A stretch of 64,000 nucleotides of DNA, from NCBI GenBank assembly GCA_910573755.1, contig CAJTBO010000005.1, positions 1 through 64,000 of the forward strand. The letters are read 5' to 3'. A program made the translations under genes and the position numbers. The stretch is from Lachnospiraceae bacterium (GTDB taxonomy: Bacteria; Bacillota; Clostridia; Lachnospirales; Lachnospiraceae). The notes under the pieces are model-generated. The model did no database searches. It had not been told where the DNA came from and saw only the letters and a list, made by a program, of their open reading frames with translations. This document shows, one piece after another, positions 62,598 through 64,000 of this stretch (the first letter of the stretch is position 1; the number at the start of each line of letters is the position of its first letter).

Positions 62598-64000
62598 ATG
62601 AATGAATTTCAGATGTCTCAAAACGGAATGGGAGGAGATGACAGGCGTATTGCCCAGAAGGTTGGCCGCGTAGTAGTCATTATGCTGGCGGCATCTATTG
62701 TTTCGGTAGTGGTCTTGTGTGTAGTCATGTCCCGTACTCTGGCTATGAGTATCCTGAAGGAGCGCTGTGTCACCGGAACGGAAATACTGGCTTATGAACT
62801 TGAAAGAAGTGACGGCAGCGGGGATGTAAACGAGATGCTGGATGAACTGAAGGATCGAATGGGCTGTGAATTTACGATCTTTGAGGGGGATACCCGGGTG
62901 TATACGACAGTGATCCAGGATGGTGAGCGCGTGGTCGGAACGAAGTTATCTTCGGATATATCCGAGATCGTGCTGCAGCAGGGCAAGGATTATGTGGGCA
63001 AGGCTGAGATTCTGGGTGAGAAGTATCTGTGCTCTTATGCTCCTGTAACGGATGAGAGCGGAAAGGCGAGCGGACTGATCTTTGCAGGCATATCCAGTGA
63101 ACAGGCCAACCGGGAAATGCTTCTGGCAGTTATTCTGTCCGGTGTGGTCGGCGTGGTGGCGATCATCATATGTCTTTTTATTCTGATCGATTATCTGAAG
63201 AAGAAGGTTTCGGCTCCTTTGTCTGAGATCACAAAAACGGCGGAACGTCTGGAACAGGGAAATCTGGGGCTTGCGGACGGGCAGGCTGCCGGTAACGGCA
63301 TATATTCGGGGGATGAGATCGGTACGCTGGGCGGATCTTTGACAGCACCACCCGGCGTCTGGGCTCTTATATCGGGGAGATTTCCAGTGTGTTGGATTCC
63401 ATTGCGGAGGGTGATCTGACAAACAGTGTCCGCCAGGAGTACATAGGTGATTTCACATCCATTCAGCGCTCTTTGGAGAGGATCAGCGACAAGCTGAACG
63501 ATACGATGAGCCAGATCAGGGACAGTGCAGAGCAGGTGTCTGACGGTTCGGAACAGGTATCGTCCAGCGCGCAGGATCTTGCACAGGGTGCTACCGAACA
63601 GGCAAGTTCCGTACAGGAACTGATCGCTACGATGAGTGAGATTTCCGGGAATGCCGGAAAGACGGCGGAAGCGACCAGAGAAGCGGGCAGATATGTGGAG
63701 AAAGCCGGCGCCCAGCTCGGGATCAGCATGGAATATGTCAAGAGCCTGAACGCGGCGATGGAAAGGATTTCCAATACATCGGAGGAGATCAGCAAGATCA
63801 TAGCAGCCAGCGAAGATATTGCGTCCCAGACCAACCTTCTGGCGCTGAATGCGGCAGTGGAGGCAGCCCGTGCAGGAGATGTGGGAAAAGGTTTTGCGGT
63901 TGTGGCAAGCGAAGTGCGTAATCTGGCAAACAAGTCTGATGAGGCTGCCAAGGCGACCAGAAAGCTGATCGAAGGTTCCATAGCGGCGGTAACAGAGGGG
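62598..64000 (+). pseudogene. Methyl-accepting chemotaxis protein, frameshifted and cut by the window end
   Basis: The first frame encodes a chemoreceptor: N-terminal transmembrane helix (VVVIMLAASIVSVVVLCVVM, about residues 25-44), a single-Cache-type extracellular domain (VTGTEILAYELE ... YLCSYAPVTDESGKASGLIF), a second helix (about 178-200) and a HAMP domain. Near 63342 the frame breaks: adding one T to the TTT run gives [20 protein letters not shown] and continues into the signalling domain ([40 protein letters not shown]), still open at 64000. A one-base deletion therefore interrupts the receptor, unless it is a sequencing error. The ligand is unknown. Confidence 0.85.

Overview
The window comes from a motile, low-to-mid GC member of the Clostridia, most likely a Lachnospiraceae gut anaerobe. 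The reasons are the protein sequences themselves (RpoB/RpoC with long acidic tails, a cellobiose phosphorylase very close to the clostridial enzyme), a late flagellar operon with two FlgK paralogues and fliW-csrA, sigma-D (FliA) type promoters, and the gene order rpmG-secE-nusG-rplKA-rplJL-rpoBC-rpsL-rpsG-fusA-tuf. No rRNA, tRNA or CRISPR array was seen.

Positions 1 to about 18,660 form an accessory region built from broken mobile elements. From 1 to 6,225 there is a truncated tyrosine recombinase, fragments of a ParA ATPase and an SNF2-type phage helicase, and, on the minus strand in prophage order, the end of an HNH endonuclease, a two-gene AAA-ATPase/Toprim-like cassette (candidate anti-phage system), the start of a P27-type small terminase, and a piece of tail tape-measure protein. 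An IS110-family element with 12-bp subterminal inverted repeats sits between the two cassette genes. From 6,229 to about 10,700 there is a second remnant with replication genes (primase end, RecA-like helicase/RepA, DnaE-end-like protein), several small unknown genes, two single-base frameshifts in homopolymers and a type I toxin/antisense RNA locus. The decamer TTATCAGGTG occurs four times here, one copy lying exactly at a gene breakpoint. From 10,900 to 18,400 lies cargo: NTF2-like protein, Imm5-like protein, P-loop kinase, DUF2200, TetR regulator, an ABC ATPase-permease fusion created by deletion, and a VanR/VanS/VanZ-like set without ligase genes.

From 18,668 the backbone begins. A minus-strand cellobiose phosphorylase is divergent from a LacI regulator and an ABC sugar importer (binding protein plus two permeases, no ATPase gene); two near-identical operators lie in the divergent region. 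Next come small genes, a CIRCE-controlled hsp20, a haemerythrin-(CheX-like)-receiver fusion and a YgjP-type metallopeptidase. The late flagellar cluster (flgM-flgN-flgK-flgK2-flgL-fliW-csrA, then flaG-fliD-fliS and a FlgN-like chaperone) spans 30,984-41,504, followed by an XRE regulator, UDP-galactopyranose mutase, and a separate FliD-like gene with its own sigma-D promoter.

From 44,640 to 62,556 lies the transcription/translation core cluster, with a CapA-like gene inserted between rplA and rplJ and an unusually long rpsL-rpsG gap. The window ends inside a frameshifted methyl-accepting chemotaxis protein gene.
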